A DNA stretch of 64,000 nucleotides from Gaertneriomyces semiglobifer (GCA_025558075.1 JAHLKF010000025.1:240689-304688), one strand, 5' to 3'; positions 1 to 14,309 are shown, numbered from the stretch's first letter. Notes: generated by a model not told the origin, from the sequence alone. Numbers and translations: made by a program.

Positions 1-2
1 AG

Positions 3-497
3 TCATTGTTGACCAGTTCCCCGCTTCCTACCACCTTCAACTCCTGCCCCTCTGTAATGGCCATAACATAATGAGCGGTAACCAATGTGCCTATTTATGC
101 ACAATGTGATCACCCTACTCAAGATCAATGCGGTGCGAAGCATCGTTGCCACAGAATCGACGCGCATAGGGCTGGATCTGGATCGGATCCTACCAAACTC
201 CGTCAACATACCTTGCCTTACGCCAAACTCCGGTGAAGCAACACACACACCCGCAGGTAGTAGTACTTGATCCGCTGAGACAAGGACGGCAGCAACCGCA
301 GTGTGTTGGGGGAGATAGGACCTACGAAACGTATCAGTCAACAGATTAATCGATAACTGAGGGCTGACATAATCGTTGGACGCGGGGTTGTCCATCCTGT
401 GCGCGCTAAATGCGCTTTGGTTCATCCATAGCAATACTCGCTGGCCTCTCGCAGCAACGCACAGGCGCTGGTCCAACTGTACCCAGTTAACTTGCAC
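3..497 (-). CDS. hypothetical protein, divergent from the kinase gene
   Basis: An open frame of 164 codons begins 54 bp upstream of the MST-kinase start on the other strand, so the two could share a promoter. The first 110 or so residues have a mixed, globular-looking composition. The last part, rich in Arg and Gly, looks less like real coding sequence, and an intron may end the true exon earlier. The frame reaches almost to the window edge, so the gene may continue outside. I recognise no domain. The chance that this is only an open frame is substantial. Confidence 0.3.
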   Translation of the reverse strand: MQVNWVQLDQRLCVAARGQRVLLWMNQSAFSAHRMDNPASNDYVSPQLSINLLTDTFRRSYLPQHTAVAAVLVSADQVLLPAGVCVASPEFGVRQGMLTEFGRIRSRSSPMRVDSVATMLRTALILSRVITLCINRHIGYRSLCYGHYRGAGVEGGRKRGTGQQ

Positions 498-550
498 CAG
501 AAAGTAGCAACAAACAATCAGAGGTTTGCTGAATCAGCCTTCCTCGCAGC

Positions 551-2552
551 ATGGCAGCGCCAGCCAGGAGTTCCACTCTGCTGACGCAGGAAGAACTTGG
601 CATGGACCCAACCGATGTTTTCGAAATTGTAGGCAAGCTTGGTGAAGGGTAGGCCCTATGTGCTTGTACTCGTGCGAGGCGATAAACCATCCCAGAATCC
701 TCAATTGATTCATCCGTTCATAGGTCCTACGGTTCAGTACACAAGGCTCTGCATAAACGTACTTCCACTATCGTTGCGCTGAAACTGATACCTGTGGAGC
801 ATGACCTAGACGATACTATTAAAGAGATCAACATTATGCAGGGGACCGAAAGCCGACATGTCATCCAGTATTTCGGCAGTTATATCAAAGACAATTATCT
901 TTGGGTGAGAACCGCATCTCGACTATCACGCTTCCGTGCGTTAAAGCGTAGTTCTCACTCGGATATGCTACTTTTTGCTTATTGCAGATAGCATTGGAAT
1001 ATTGTGGCGCCGGCTCTGTATCAGACATCATGCGGATAACAGGGCATACACTTCAGGAACCTCAAATCGCCGTTATTTGCGGTCACGTACTTGAAGGTCT
1101 CAAGTACCTGCATGATAAGCGAAAAATTCACCGAGACATCAAAGCTGGCAACATCCTACTCAACACTCAAGGAGTCGCCAAGCTGGCGGACTTTGGCGTT
1201 GCAGGGCAGTTGACAGATAATCAGGCAAAACGAAACACAGTCATCGGGACTCCGTTCTGGATGGCGCCTGAAGTCATACAAGAGGTTGGGTACGGAGTCT
1301 TAGCAGATATATGGAGTTTAGGAATTACATGCATTGAAATGGCTGAGGGAAGACCACCCTATCACAAGATTCATCCTATGAGGGTGAGACCGTTTACCAG
1401 CTTTACATCACCCGTCTCAACGCACTAGTAACCAGATTCCAACGCAATGCAGGCAATATTCATGATCCCTACCAAGCCGCCGCCGCGCCTTGAGAAGGAG
1501 TCAAAATGGTCTTCCCAATTTATCGACTTTATCGCGCAATGCCTAACGAAGAATCCCGCCAACAGACCTAGCGCCGAGCAACTGCTCCAGCATCCATTCA
1601 TCAAAAATGCACCGGGTGTTCATGTATTGTCAGAGATTATTTCCGAAGCGATGGATTTGATTGCGCAGGGAGCATTGGAATCCAGTGATGAGGAAGATGA
1701 AAATGATAACACATCGGACAATGATGAGGCTCGTGGTACTATCCGTCCAACAAAAGGACGCAAGGCAAAGGATTCCACAATAGGACCAGGGGCGACTGCT
1801 CGAGCTATTACTCGTGAGCGGCGGAAGAGCCATGAGGAAACAGAAGTGGATGAAACGGACCCAGACGCCTTTGGCACGGTAAAGCTGAGTGAAAGCGGAA
1901 GAAATATAACGCAACCGTCTAGTAGCGGCGCTGCGATGCTTGAGAGCGATCCAGACGACTGGGAAAGTGGGACCATGATTCGTAACGGCGAAATGAGTGG
2001 AACCATGGTGGTGGGAACTATCAAAACCAACGAAAGCGAGAATGGACAAGGTAAAAGCGAGAATGAATTGGGTAGACAGTTGAATTACCAGAGTTGAAGT
2101 CCATTGACTTATCCATCCGTTTGTTGTAGACTCAGGCTATCAACCGGCGTTTATGCAGTATATGAAACGCAATCCAACGACCACGTCCGCGACGCAACCG
2201 AAACAGGCGTATGATTCCACTGTAAAGCTTGCCAAATCATCACAGTCGGTAAGCTCGTAAATGCGTACCGCGCTTTTCTGTTATGACCTGGGCTTGGGGC
2301 ATTATTTCTCACAGATGCATACAGTTCAACAATGCCGCTGCCAATCCGGTGCCGCGCGATGGTACGAGCAACACCACAACAACCCCGGATGTAGACGCCC
2401 TACCGGATGATGTGAAGTCGCTAGAGGAGCTGCTGGAGCTGTTGGATGTAAGCAGACAAAGAGAAATAGATGCAGTCAAAGAGCGGTTTGATACCAAAAG
2501 AAGAGTGGTGGTCGAAGCTATTGAGTGGCGGAGAAGACAGGGATTGGAGTGA
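551..2552 (+). CDS. Ste20-family serine/threonine kinase, MST1/2 (Hippo) type with SARAH domain
   Basis: Cytosolic protein kinase of the Hippo/MST group. Six exons can be read: 551-648, 724-904, 988-1383, 1453-2071, 2130-2248 and 2325-2552, giving about 546 residues. All joins keep frame and use GT-AG. Visible motifs in order are the glycine loop GEGSYGSV, the lysine in VALKLI, the catalytic loop [15 protein letters not shown], the activation-segment [11 protein letters not shown], and HPMRAIFMIP, which is characteristic of MST kinases. An acidic, Ser/Thr-rich linker follows. The C-terminal 45 residues match a SARAH coiled-coil dimerisation domain ([10 protein letters not shown]...[15 protein letters not shown]), which in this family binds scaffolds or Salvador. 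The start at 551 precedes the usual [12 protein letters not shown] opening. Kinase and SARAH together make the MST assignment secure. Confidence 0.88.
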
Positions 2553-3007
2553 TTACCGTTGTTCCTGTATCCAAAACCAGAAATCAGAAAGCTGCTGCTC
2601 GTTTAGGTGCTGCACTTTTTTGCAGAAAATACACAATGGCCATGGTTCAACTATCTGCTGACGTTTCTGCAGATACCTGCGTCATGCCGGCAAACTCGCT
2701 ATGGTGGAAAGAAGACATGCTTCGTATTGGCGTACGGCTAGTGAGAAATAAAAAACCGCCGGAGCTGATTTTAGACGAGAGTAGCGTTCGAAACTTTGCA
2801 ATGCCGTAACGCTTCCATTTGTGGCCTACGACATGGCTACGTGCCTTGAATTGTACTTTACTCGTCGTTTGACCATGTAATCGCTTTTGCAGCCGATGTA
2901 TTTCTGAACAATTTGACAGCACGGATTTTGTTGGTTTTAGTCTTCGTGCGTTGCTGCTGTTTCAATAGACAAAACGCACTTAACCCATTTCCGCACGATC
3001 GGCGCAG
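2553..3007. other. intergenic, between kinase and Yrb30-like gene
   Basis: Intergenic sequence of 455 bp. Open frames at its left end run in from the kinase 3' region and show no domain. It must hold the kinase terminator and the promoter of the next gene, but I see no clear motif. Confidence 0.5.
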
Positions 3008-4657
3008 ATGGATCAACTCTTTGCGACCCTTGCTGTGTCTGGTGGTAAGTAGCCGATGGCTTTCTGCCACATGAGCAGGCATCTCACTCGTGTATCATCC
3101 CCAGCCTCCCTGGTCTCTCGAGCTGCTTTCTCGTATGCTCAATCACTAGCGGTTAAGCAAATCAGTTCAATCGTACAACAGACTGTTGGCGACAAAAACC
3201 AAGCAAATGTGAAATTGGCACGTCTCCAACCAATCTTAGAACGAAAACTCGCAGTGCGTACCAATTGTGGCAAACGGAGCCTATGTATATGGAGACTAAC
3301 CCGTCGCACGAAATGGTGTTGGTAGGTCATTACGCCAGCCATAGACATAGCAGAACTTCTTGCCGCGAAAGGCAATACCACATTGGATTCAGTTCTTGTT
3401 CTATGTGGAGAACTGCGACGAGAGCTAACCAAAGCGGCAAACACCGCCCAAAACCAAGGAAATGAACAAGGCGTCCAAGCGAGCGTGGTTGAAGATGTGG
3501 AAAGAGTCATAGGGCTAATTGATGAGTTAGTGCCATATCTTCAACTGGCACTTCAAGTATCTGGTGCCCACGTCGGAACACGTTTGCCATCAGGCATATC
3601 TGCCAGTCGTCTGTTGCAGGCCTCCAATGCACTCACTCAAGCGTCAAATCGGTACGTTGCTAATGCAACATTTGGAGAGTCCAAGGAGCCATTGCGAATT
3701 GGTGAGACGTTCCCAACACGGGTCTACACACTTTTCCAAGCGTCAGCGCGCGCCAAGGGCGTCGCTGACTGGACTTGGAAAGAGGATTATGCGAAAGCTC
3801 AAGTGTCTGTCGAACGGGTACCCCCGTCCGTAGAATACTTGACCGAGGAGCAAAAAACCGCGGCGTCTGGCAGCATATCACGTACCCGGATAGTGTATGA
3901 ATTGGTAATCGTTGAAAACCTCAACGATGGTCGATACCATGAAGAGATGGAAGGGCGTGATGTGTCTTCGTGGGATGTAATACCTGGTCGCACACGGCGT
4001 ATCAAAGTTTCAGATCTACGGCGGTTGTACTATTCGCATTCTGGCAAACTTTTAAATATTGACGGGACATCTCCGGTGCTGGTCGTTAAAGTCGCCCCAG
4101 AGGTCATTTTCACTGGAGATGGAACGCCTAAGCGGGCACCTGATGGACCGATGGAAGAGTGGATCGCGTTTGAGCTCTCACAAGAAGAAGAAGAGGAGAA
4201 CAACGACACGGACGACAGCGAGCTTGATGGATCTGAGGATGAAGATGATGAAACGTACGACGCCACCAAAGCTGTAAGTAGAGCGGGTGCTCGATCATTA
4301 AGCTCCAGCAGAAACTCTCTTGGTCGACTGAGCATACTAGAGTATATTCTCAAGCTTTCCGCGCTGGAAATGTCAGAGCAGAAGTCACATTTGGATATCT
4401 GTGACGAAAAAGTGAACCTCTATTTGATGAACGAGCAGAAATCCAGTCAATTAGCCATTGAGCCACGCCCACTGTCCGGTGCTGGCCCAGGATCAAATGC
4501 CGGACCAGCACGTTCTGTTCGGCCAACGCCGGCAAGTGGTGCACTGGGTCCAGCTGGTATTGCAGAGAGCCCTTTGTCGCGTAAAGCCGGTGGTGGCCGC
4601 GAGCGCTTCATAGAAAAGCTGATGGGCTCGCGTAGCGAGGATAACCAGTCCAAGTAG
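3008..4657 (+). CDS. Ran-binding protein, Yrb30-like
   Basis: Likely a RanGTP-binding protein of the fungal Yrb30 family, which modulates Ran GTPase in nucleocytoplasmic transport. Three exons (3008-3044, 3105-3253, 3326-4657) give 505 residues. The first intron was chosen because the 1-nt remainder of GTAAGT at 3045 only fits the acceptor CCAG ending at 3104; the nearer AG sites break frame. Family-like features are a short hydrophobic N-terminus ending in AVKQISSIVQQ, ITPAIDIAELLAAKGNT, the strongly conserved LPSGISASRLLQASNAL, and a C-terminal LEYILKLSALEMSEQKSHLDI block. An acidic run (residues about 330-360) and a Pro/Gly/Ala-rich tail are probably disordered. Ran binding is inferred from the family. 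Confidence 0.75.
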
Positions 4658-4886
4658 TTTCCCTGATGGCATATAGATATGTAGGTTGGCTTACGGTGCA
4701 ACCCAGCGGTGACGTTAGATGTGCCCACACAATCTCCTTGGACATGACTACGTCGGGTGCAAGCCCCTCGATCGTTGGGTGTTTATCGGTCGATTGTGAA
4801 AGAGAAAATACCCCGAATACACGAGTCACTCTAATACAACAGAAGGCGATTATCTACATTGAGCTTTCTAGTTACATTTACTATCA

Positions 4887-7800
4887 TCAAATCTCAATCG
4901 GCTGGTATGTTGGTCGGCGGAAATGTCGCATTTGCGCACCCTTTTCCTGAGGGCGGAAAGGTGCATGGCCTCCATATGGTTTCGGAATGGGTAATTCACC
5001 GACAAGCCCCTTCCCAGCTACATCCGGAATGTAAGCGTTCGGTCTTGGTTCAGCTGTCGTTCGCAAATTGCTGTACACAAAGAATTCCTCATCCCTGGTG
5101 GTAAAATTGTCTCAGCGGGCCTGTTGGACCTTGCACTGAGATAACAAAGAGAGACTTACACATCCAAGTAGCCACCGGCTGCAGCCCTTCGTTGGCGATC
5201 ACGCAAGGCTTCCAATTCCTGTTCTCGTTGCGCACGTCGCCTTTCAGCGCGAATAAAGTGTTTCTCAACCTCTTCGGTAGGTACTTCTCCAGAGGCTAAT
5301 CGCTGACGGGCTTCCTCCAACAACTTCTCCTAAATAAGATTGCAATCAGTTGTAACTACATACACTACGCAATGACCGAAGGATTACCTTATCACATTTT
5401 TCCTGGTAGAGGCCCATTGTCAATGCTTGATGCATCGCCAACTCCGAAACGCGGGCCATCATTGCCTTAGTCACATGCTTGATACGCTTCGATAGGTCAT
5501 TGACCTTGCCGGACACTTCATTACTACCAGATCGCCCATCTAATGTCTGCCGCTTCAATCGGTCCGTCAAGGTCATGATCTCCTCAAGGATTAGGTCCTT
5601 CTCTAAAAGGCGTTCCTGTTCACGTTTGGTTTAGCTTACTTCCCCGCAAGCCCGCGAGAAGGAAAACTGACCTCCTTCTCAGCCAACTTCTCCTCCAGTT
5701 GCTGTATTTTTTCATTGAGCTGTTTCTGGCCGGGATCGGCACCACCGAGGTCACGCGTCCTTCCTTCCATATGCGGGCTCTCCATCCGCTCGCTGAGTTC
5801 AGCCACATGGCGTTTGACTGTCTGAACTTGCTCCGAGACCGTTTTCAGGCGCGATTCCCACTCTTCCACTTCAGGACGCGTAACTGTAGTCTTGCTCCAT
5901 TCCACTTGCCGACGCAGGTCATTTGCGATGATCTGAAGTTTGCGAATTTCGTCTTCACGATCCATGAGCTCCTTATCTCCTTTTAGCATCACATCTTGTT
6001 GGAGGTTGAGTTTTTCGTACAATATGCAAAGTTCGTCATTGCGATCCAACAATTGCATTCCAGCGGCGTTCCTTGTGTTTACAAGGCTCTCGTGGCGAGC
6101 TTTGAGGGCCACTAGATCAGTCTCGGCTGCAGTAATCATGAGCTGGAGAGCCTCTATCCGCGACAGATGCTGATCAATTTCATCTAAAACAGGATCAGTA
6201 CGCTATCTGTCGGCATGCATTGGTAACGGAGGTGCGCACCTCTCCGTTCACGGTATTCAAGTAAAAGTTTATTGGCTTCATTTTTGGCTGAATCCCGCTG
6301 AGCATATGCAGCTGTATTTGCTTGACGACGTTTCTTTAAAATGAAAAGCGAGCCATCAAAATTTGAAACCTCGAGTCTGACTCATTAGAAAAAGAGTAGT
6401 AACTCACTGCAAGTTCCCGATCTTTGTTGGCAATTTCATGCCGCAATATATCAATCTCATTTGATAATATACGTATTTTTTCCTTCATTTCCGCCGCTCT
6501 TTGAGTAGTTACTTGTATTTGATTCAGCTGGAGGTAAAGTAATTGGTTATCATCTCGCTGCAAGGGCATGTTGAAGATACTCACGTATTTGTTCCGCTCA
6601 TTCTTGACAACGTCATAAAGCTGAGCAAACTCGCGAAGACGCATTATCGCTTCCTGACACCTTTTTGATGCATCCAGTACGGCCACTTCCTTAACCGCAA
6701 GGTCATCCTTTATCGCCTTCATTTTATTCCGAATGCGTAGTATTTCCCGCGCCTATAACATAATGAAATTGATCAGGAGGTTTCCAAATGGTAATGGATG
6801 GCCTCAAGCGGAAAATTTACCTTGATCTCCTTCTCAACTGATACCTCGTCCAGCTGCTTACGCAGGCCGGCAGTTGCAGCAATCCGCTCCTCTAACTCTT
6901 CTTCCATTCGCCTGTTCACCCCCAGCTCTCGTGCTAACAGTTCTCCTTCTGCCCTTTCTCCATTATCGGCTTTCAGGAAATCGTACATCAGGAGATCTAT
7001 TTGCTTCCGCAGTTCCTGGCATTGCTTTCGAAAATGCTTTTCATCTCTCTTTGCGGACTCAACTTGTCTCTTGTGTTCCACAAGCTGCTGCTCCAAAAGC
7101 GGGGTGGACAAGCGAATATTGTTGACTGTAGTCTCCAATCGGCAGAACGACTTAAGCAGCGAATCCTTCTCACGCAATGTACGAAGCAGAACATCATGCT
7201 CTCGTTTGATCTAGCACCGCAGAGTGTTACTTATCCTGGCAGCTGGACGCAAGGAGTTCGTCGGGCAAACGAGCCTACCTCATGCACACACTTTTTCATG
7301 TCAAGGTCCAAACGCACACGCTCGGCTTGCTGCACTGCAAGCTGTTCTCTGGCCAGCTCATGCTGTTTGAAAATCTCATCACACTGTCGCTCCATTTCGT
7401 GAATCTCGGCGCGTCTTTGTTCATATTCCGCCGCCTGATCTAATTTGTGCTCTTCCAAATCCTACTTGCGGGACCTGGGGTAAGTCCGCTGGTGTTGCGC
7501 GTATGACAGGTGCGGCATAAATCTTGCCTTCCTTTTCTTAGCAAGTCGTTCCAACTCTTTGTCCAACTGTTGTGCCAGAGTTCCTTGCTTCACGTTTTCC
7601 ACAACTAACGAGTTGATGGCATCGCGAAGGACTTCAGAGTTCTTCCTATGAGCGAGAATTGCGTAAAGGAACCGCATTGTCTGTTGTGACAACCCAAACT
7701 GCGTACAATATCTTCTGCGGCATCTCACTTGCTTGGCTGAAGGCAGAGGCGTGCTTTTCCTTCTCAATCTCCAAGCGTTCCACCTCATGCATGACCATTT

Positions 7801-8775
7801 CATATGTTTGATCTTTTTCTTCTTGATCCTTCTCAAGGTTCTCAATCTGATGTCGTCGTTGTATCACTTCCAACTGTAATCAAATGAATAAGAAGGCAGT
7901 TCCTGACGTCTCTACTTGCATATGTAGCACCTTTAGCTCTTTACTTGATGCTAGCAACTGAGGCTCCAACATGTCAGCCTTATGACGACGAATCTCCTCG
8001 ATATCTTCCACTAGAGTCCGCTTCTTCTCTTGGGCTTCTTCAGTGTCCTGTTGCAACCGAACTTCACGTTCTTTAGCGAGCTTGACTTCATTCTCCGCCT
8101 AAGAAAACTGGCCTGGTCAATCATCATCATGCCATAATTGCAGACGCAACCTGACGTTTGCTCATACTTTCATAAGTTCTCGCCGAAGTTGTCCAATTTC
8201 GGTGTTCTCCGTAAACTGTTTGCTGGCCGTTCGATCAATTTCGAGCCTCTGCTTTTGTACATCTTGTGCGACATCTTTGACTTTCTTGATTAACTGCTTC
8301 TCGTATTCTGCGCATGACAAGAGAAAACCATGTAGTGACCGCATTCGATTTTCCAAATCATTGACCCTATATAGTCACATTGTTCAAGGCACACGTTATG
8401 ATAAAAGATTGTAGGTCAAACTTACGCATCCTCGCTAGCGTCTCCTTTCGCACGTAAGCTTTCTAGAAACTTGAACCCTGGCGAAATCTCTATATTGAAT
8501 AGCGCTCCCACGTAAAACTCCTCATCACCCTGCTGGTCGTCGCCGTCCCCAGCCAACGTGGTCGCAGACTTTCGAGTAGGAGATGTCAGGCTTCTCGGTG
8601 TGCGCAACGACGACCCGTCGCCTCCCGATCGCGTTGCATCAGGATCGTTTAGAGATGTATCTGCAGAATAATCAGAGCCTTAAGCGCTGGATCCAAGCAT
8701 TGATGCAATCTTGCGAAGTTCAAACCGACCTGCACTGGTGTTGTCGCGAGCTGGATCCTTACCAGACATGCTCAT
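4887..8775 (-). CDS. CCDC146-like flagellar/basal-body coiled-coil protein
   Basis: Long, almost wholly coiled-coil protein read as about a dozen exons on the minus strand. The start ATG is at 8775 (or 8769), with the first exon split after MSMSG. Conserved stretches resembling CCDC146 (MBO2 in Chlamydomonas) are YDVVKNERNKYVSIFN, ILSNEIDILRHEI, MQLLDRNDELCILYEKLN and the C-terminal LPIPKPYGGHAPFRP with MRHFRRP. The final intron joins LDV to DEEFFVYSNL at 5156/5096 or so. In animals and algae these proteins sit at centrioles and axonemal microtubules and are needed for motile flagella. The gene implies a flagellated life stage such as zoospores. Exon borders in the middle are only approximate, and the name rests on motif similarity alone. 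Confidence 0.68.
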
Positions 8776-9011
8776 GTGAGAAACCTGCCCAACAAGCGAA
8801 GCTCTTGTGCAGCAGACTCGCGGATTCCCGAGAAAATCTTGGGAGTTGAGTTAAGCATCCTGTATTCCTTTGCCAATTGTTACTATTTTAATGAACGGGT
8901 CTCAACATGTTTTGATACTCGGTGAAAAGGTTAACTCCGACGTGATGACCTTCGGCGCGATCTGCAACTTGCGCGTTAATAACGCCTTTACCGACAGCCG
9001 TTCAACGATCT
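8776..9011. promoter_or_regulatory. divergent promoter region
   Basis: Intergenic DNA between the minus-strand coiled-coil gene and a possible plus-strand gene starting at 9012. No TATA box or known motif is obvious. A short open plus-strand frame here (8870-9055) has no supporting features. Confidence 0.3.
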
Positions 9012-9354
9012 ATGAACTGGGAACAGTTGCCGGCTGCTCCACCGCCGGTACTTAACGTTATGAATCTTGATCTTGATCTTGAGAATAGGCTAGAATTTCG
9101 AAACTCACGAACTGGTTGAAGATGAAGCCCAAATCAGGAAGACTCGACTGGACGCCAACTTGCTTCGCCTGACGAAACTGATACGAGTGGAAAACTGGAG
9201 CTGCATGGGCTAAAGTCGCGCTTGGTTACCCGCTCTTCAGTTCACATACGATCAGCACAGCTCTATGAAACCCGTGAAAGAAATGCCGCCAGCTTCTGCG
9301 GCCAAGCATCAACCAGTTAAAGGTCCAATGGTCCCCCCAAATGATAAGTACCAG
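9012..9354 (+). CDS. hypothetical small helical protein (partial exon model)
   Basis: Three short exons (9012-9047, 9094-9186, 9241-9354) keep one frame across GT-AG introns of 46 and 54 nt. They encode an N-terminus MNWEQLPAAPPP, then a charged helical segment (VEDEAQIRKTRLDANLLRL), then a Pro/Lys-rich stretch ending in PNDKYQ at a GTTTGA donor. At least one more exon must follow before about 9680, but I could not place it. Composition changes from open to stop-filled exactly at the proposed splice sites, which supports coding. I do not recognise the family. The second donor (GTGGAA) is weak. Confidence 0.35.
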
Positions 9355-9690
9355 GTTTGATATCTCCCACGCCTAAAACGCTCAGAGCAGCATCAACAAG
9401 GCACCACAGAGCTGTCACACGCCGCATATCATTGGCCCATTGACCATTGCATACATCCGATTTCCGATGTGCTACGCTTCTAACAACAAAACGATCCGCA
9501 GATGTGCCGCCATTTCTTTCCAAAGTGCCACAGTGGGCAACATTTACGGAGTGCATCGGCGCATCATGCAACCTTGACAGATGCCGTAACTCTCCGAATA
9601 CTACAACATTCTGCCTCCCATTCCGTTGTCTACCCCGAACATTGAATGCGGACCACTAACAAGCGGTTTGTTTGCGGAACTTCACGGAAC

Positions 9691-10306
9691 TCATTCCGCC
9701 TGCCCAAAGGGATTGGCAATTTCCTCCATACCGTCCGCTGGTGCGATCGTAATGAGTGCAGTGCCCCGGCAGACCACCAAACCCAGCGGTCGCTTCTGAT
9801 CAGTCACACGAGACAAGTCTTCCGGGTCTGTGTAAGAATCGGAAGTTAATTCCTGCATTTCCTGAGTGATGGTGCGTAGATCTCACACACCTCGCAAGAA
9901 CTCTTCCGTGTCATCCAACACCAGATTGAGCAGTGGGTCGTAACCTTTGAGTATTCCAATCACTAATAATCAAATGCATTAGTCCGCATTGTACGCTGAT
10001 GCGTCTGGAAGGTGACGGACGCTTTTGTACCTTCTCTCCCGCCAGAGTACTTTACGTAGATCTTCTTATCCATGTACTTTGCGAGGTCAACAATCGACTC
10101 CTTCTTTTGCGGGCCACCACCACCAGCATGTCCCCCTCGCCCCCCTCGACCAGCATTCCCTCCTCCACGGCCTCCACTGTGCCCACCACGCGCTCCTCGA
10201 TTCCCACTTCCGCCCTGGATATCAAAAAGATCATATTTAGTCTCGAGCTCAGAAAGACATACATCTTGTCACATGGACAGCGCACTTAACTAACCCTTTC
10301 TGCCAT
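9691..10306 (-). CDS. LSM7: U6 snRNA-associated Sm-like protein LSm7 with RGG-rich N-terminus
   Basis: Subunit of the Lsm1-7 (mRNA decay) and Lsm2-8 (U6 snRNP) rings. Four exons (10306-10295, 10214-10031, 9962-9891, 9827-9691) sum to exactly 405 nt, 134 residues. The Sm fold is clear: QKKESIVDLAKYMDKKI, then the Sm1 motif VIGILKGYDPLLNLVLDD, and the Sm2 motif RPLGLVVCRGTALITI, ending DGMEEIANPFGQAE. Intron phases all agree. The first exon encodes only MAER. Unlike the compact yeast and human proteins (roughly 100-115 residues), residues 5-38 form a Gly/Arg/His-rich segment with RGG repeats, probably disordered and RNA-binding. Confidence 0.88.
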
Positions 10307-10497
10307 TGCTTATGGAGGTATATCCCTGCAGGTGCGTGCTTATAGATGCATCCACATCCAGATGCTGTTAATTTCCTAAGTCGCAAACGGGGGACAAAAT
10401 GCCCAACGCTGAACGCGACCCCTAACACTCTCAACTTAAACCCGCATCAAAGGACAACTGGGGACTCCAAACGGCCATTAGGAACAATGATCGAAGG

Positions 10498-12039
10498 ATG
10501 GCCAGTGATATAAGAGATATTCTAGCTCTCGGCGCTGCCTCGGCGCCGCAGACGCCGTCAGCCACGTCAACTATACGACAGGCTGCTAAAGTGGCTGCCG
10601 TCTCTAATCAAGCAGTGCGAAAATCTGGTCAGTACAATGTCTCATGTTTTCCCAGCAATTGATGGCTGATATTACCACCCTGCACAGATGCGCTGAATCG
10701 GGAGCTGCTACAGCTGACAGGCGGGGTACCACCTTTAATAGAAGTCAAGCGCAAATACAAAGCGCGCCCAAACTTCACCAAGAAGCAGGTTGCGAGATGG
10801 GTTTGGAAGGAGTTCAACAACCCAGCACGGACGGATCAGTTGCGATTGAAACATTGGGTGAAGGCCGATGATGTTGAAGGTAGCATAAAAAGTTGCGAAA
10901 ATGCTTGTGGCATTTCAATGGCTGAACCTGCTCGTAGAATACTATTTTGCCAAATTCAACAAGTCCGTGGACATACCAACACCTACAGACGATGAATACG
11001 AGCAAATAACCAACGATATAGCATACACAGGAGACGACGCTTGGACGAAAGAGGAAACAATGCACCTTTACTCGCTGTGCAAGACATATGACTTGCGATG
11101 GCATGTCATTATGGACCGATTCGAAAGCTCCCGTCCCCGCTCAATGGAGGTAGTGCTATTTTCTCTATTTGACGCTCTTAGCACTGCCCACGCTAATCTC
11201 TCTTGCAGGAGCTGAAGGATCGCTATTACATGATGACACGTCATTTACTGCAGCTCCGAGATCCTACTGCAGACGTTACACCCTATGCATTCCCTTTGGT
11301 CCATGAGGTGACTCGCAAGCACAACCTTGTCAAGCTGTACTCACGTACGCCTGCCCAAATCCAAGAGGAGGAATATTTATATACTGAGCTGCGGAAAAGG
11401 GAAGCTAGGGAAGAGAAGCTCCTTGCTGATCGAGAGGCGCTTTTGGGACTTCTAAGGAAGTATGAAACAGAGAACGCCATTCCTGTCAAGGACTCACCGC
11501 CGCCCACGGACAAGAAGAAGACAATACGGAAAGCACCAAAGAAGCCAGATGAACCAGTTACCGCCAAAGAACCGGAGCCTGCACCTGCAACTCCAGTTTT
11601 CCGGAAGCCACCAGCCAAGCGGGCTAGTACCCGCACAGAGTCGGAAGAGCCATCAGCCTTTCTTAAAAAGTTTTCTCCGGGTGTTTATGCAAGATCTACA
11701 AAGCTTCCAGCCAAGAGCTCAAAAGTCGAAAAGATGTTTGTCGATCTTGGACTACCGATGCAACCTGAGATGCCAACGGCTGCCGTCTGCAACAAGTATG
11801 CAGAGCTTGTCACGAACGTTAATCTCCTGTATGAAGCCAAGAAGACTACAGATGGGCGCCCCGGCGGGAAAGTTGTAACGACGCCGGGAGCCCCTCCTTC
11901 CGTAAGTAACCGCTTAGCAACTACAGCCACCAGGTATTCATTCATGCTTATTAACATATTGATATAGGCTCGCAAACGGACGTCCACGTCAGGACCCGCT
12001 GGAACGCCGAGGGAAACGAAGCGTGCGAAGCGCGAGTGA
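10498..12039 (+). CDS. SWC4: SWC4/DMAP1-like subunit of SWR1 and NuA4 complexes
   Basis: Chromatin protein shared by the SWR1 H2A.Z-exchange and NuA4 acetyltransferase complexes. Five exons keep frame from ATG 10498 (MASDIRDILALGAA) to TGA 12037-12039, for about 430 residues. Family marks are the N-terminal DIRDIL motif, KRKYKARPNFTKKQVARWVWKEF, and a SANT/Myb-like segment (TKEETMHLYSLCKTYDLRWHVIMDRF), followed by ELKDRYYMMTRHLLQLRDP. A Lys/Pro-rich linker follows, then a helical C-terminus and a basic tail ending KRAKRE. Introns of about 60 nt have donors GTCAGT, GTAGCA, GTAGTG and GTAAGT. It is convergent with DDX41. Confidence 0.88.
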
Positions 12040-12344
12040 TTATCTCTTGCCACAGCGCTATCTTTTTATTTATACATTTCTCCTGTAAATAGTTAATCGC
12101 TTCACATAAACATTGGGAAGCGTCCGTGATATCCATATCATCTTTGACTTATGGTGCGGTACATTGAACATTTATTTCGGCGAAGGCTTCTCTCTCACCA
12201 AAGCGAACAGCGCTAAACATCAGTGGCCTCCAATGCTGACTGCGAGAAGTCAGACTCCGCGTGAAGTCCGGCCAAGTCCATAAAACGATTCCGAAGTAGC
12301 AACTGCAATTTGTATTTTCTGAGTGGCACGTCTACAGTTACAAT
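12040..12344. other. convergent intergenic region
   Basis: Spacer of 305 bp between the 3' ends of SWC4 (+) and DDX41 (-). It contains AT-rich stretches suitable for polyadenylation on both strands, but no gene is visible. Confidence 0.5.

Positions 12345-14309
<1,965 letters not shown>

Noticed and set aside
1620..2049. Two long minus-strand frames inside the kinase gene
   Set aside because: Both are antisense shadows of the acidic, Ser-rich kinase linker, which is firmly placed by its SARAH end.
2525..2809. Open frame after the kinase (94 codons)
   Set aside because: It starts inside the last kinase exon in another frame and shows no domain; it is 3' UTR or spacer.
4030..4353. Minus-strand Ser-rich frame
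   Set aside because: Poly-Ser arises from the antisense of the acidic GAA/GAT-rich stretch of the Yrb30-like gene.
6798..7402. Plus-strand frames of 133-138 codons
   Set aside because: They lie opposite coiled-coil exons and have Ser/Leu/Arg-rich antisense composition.
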